Origin: TWA4 sp045121095
GTDB lineage: Bacteria; Bacillota; Clostridia; Lachnospirales; Lachnospiraceae
Assembly: GCA_045121095.1 (NCBI GenBank)
Contig: JBGVFN010000173.1
Span: forward strand, 1-5,144
DNA length: 5,144 nucleotides
Direction of reading: 5' to 3'
The notes under the pieces are model-generated. The model was not told the DNA's origin. It saw nothing but the letters and a program-made list of their open reading frames with translations, and ran no database searches. The translations under genes and the position numbers were made by a program. Below, piece after piece: positions 4,601 through 5,144 of the stretch; the first letter of the stretch is position 1, and each line of letters starts with the position of its first letter.

Positions 4601-5144
4601 ATGAAAAAACAGGTATTAAGTTTACTGACCGCTGCTGTAATGACTGTTGGTGTTTTTGGCGCTGCCATGACTGCAGATGCAGCAGAAACTGAAGTAAAAG
4701 CAGGTTTCATTTTCCTGCACGACGAAAACTCTACCTACGACCTGAACTTCTTAAACGCAGCAAAAGAAGCTTGCGAAAACATGGGAATTGAATACGTAAT
4801 CAAAACAAATGTCCCAGAAGGACAGGAATGTTACGAAGCAGCATGTGAACTTGCTGACTCCGGATGCAATTTCATTTTCGCTGACAGCTTTGGCCATGAA
4901 GATTATATGATTGAAGCAGCTAAAGAATTCCCGGATGTAGAATTCTGTCATGCAACAGGAACAAAAGCTCACACAGAAGAACTTGACAACTTCCACAATG
5001 CATTTGCTTCTATTTATGATGGACGTTACCTTGCTGGTATCGTTGCTGGTATGAAATTAAATGAAATGATCGACGCTGGTGATATCACAGCAGAAGAAGC
5101 TAAAATGGGATACGTTGGTGCTTACACATATGCAGAAGTTATCT
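4601..5144 (+). CDS. BMP-family (PnrA-like) ABC transporter substrate-binding protein, N-terminal part (3' truncated by window edge)
   Basis: The frame is open from the ATG at 4601 to the window end, giving 181 complete codons and one base. The N-terminus is a signal peptide: MKK, then a hydrophobic core to about residue 23, then TADAAET with an AxA-type signal peptidase I site after about residue 27. The mature part starts VKAGFIFLHDEN, the first strand of a periplasmic-binding fold. It then shows FIFADSFGHED (91-101), FPDVEFCHATG (110-120), YDGRYLAGIVAG and MGYVGAYTYAEVI, which align by eye with conserved blocks of the BMP/PnrA family (Pfam Bmp). That family binds nucleosides or related solutes for ABC importers; the substrate here cannot be told. 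Family members have about 330-400 residues, so roughly half is present, and transporter ATPase and permease genes may lie beyond the window. Oddly, the signal peptide has no lipobox cysteine; the first Cys is residue 58. The visible part contains five Cys (58, 77, 82, 89, 116). Confidence 0.92.
   Translation, partial: MKKQVLSLLTAAVMTVGVFGAAMTADAAETEVKAGFIFLHDENSTYDLNFLNAAKEACENMGIEYVIKTNVPEGQECYEAACELADSGCNFIFADSFGHEDYMIEAAKEFPDVEFCHATGTKAHTEELDNFHNAFASIYDGRYLAGIVAGMKLNEMIDAGDITAEEAKMGYVGAYTYAEVI

Noticed and set aside
4751..4996. An 81-codon minus-strand frame under the BMP gene
   Set aside because: It is antisense to a clearly conserved coding region and is Phe/Cys/Ser-rich as expected for a reverse-complement shadow.

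Overview
The window looks like a chromosomal segment of a low-to-mid GC, Gram-positive anaerobe of the class Clostridia, probably Lachnospiraceae. This rests on strong AGGAGG-type ribosome binding sites, a Csp-type clostridial subtilisin without a signal peptide, and a BMP-family (PnrA-like) substrate-binding protein whose opening sequence matches a type I associate with that family. The species cannot be told from the sequence.

Layout, left to right. (1) 1-218, plus strand: the last 71 residues of an unidentified membrane protein, closed by a good intrinsic terminator at 226-276. (2) 316-2335, minus strand: an AT-rich two-gene block. The upstream gene (905-2335) is a P-loop ATPase with a winged helix and a C-terminal PD-(D/E)XK nuclease-like domain (ATPase_2/DUF234 type). 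The downstream gene (316-822) is an XRE-family repressor with two membrane helices. Each has its own sigma-A-like promoter, and each -10 box lies inside a palindrome. (3) 2379-2432: a 17-bp inverted repeat between the ATPase gene and the protease gene. It covers the -35 box of the ATPase promoter. (4) 2446-4326, minus strand: a complete 626-residue S8 (subtilisin) peptidase with a CspA-like layout of N-terminal prodomain, catalytic Asp/His/Ser, and a jelly-roll-like insert before the Ser segment. (5) 4327-4600: a 274-base divergent intergenic region with a weak minus-strand promoter candidate for the protease, a strong plus-strand promoter, and a hairpin-rich leader. (6) 4601-end, plus strand: the first 181 residues of a BMP-family solute-binding protein. 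It has a signal peptide but no lipobox cysteine.

Base composition changes sharply. Counted 60-base samples give 20 G+C at 481-540 and 20 at 1381-1440 in the ATPase/XRE block, against 40 at 3241-3300 in the protease and 29 at 121-180 in the membrane gene. The ATPase/XRE pair is therefore probably a later insertion between the membrane gene and the protease. The flanking genes look like ordinary core or household functions: transport, a possibly sporulation- or germination-linked protease, and solute uptake.

No tRNA, rRNA, CRISPR array or insertion sequence was seen. The candidates most worth following up are the ATPase/nuclease plus membrane-repressor module with its dyad-controlled promoters, the long inverted repeat, the structured leader of the BMP gene, and the missing lipid anchor on that protein.
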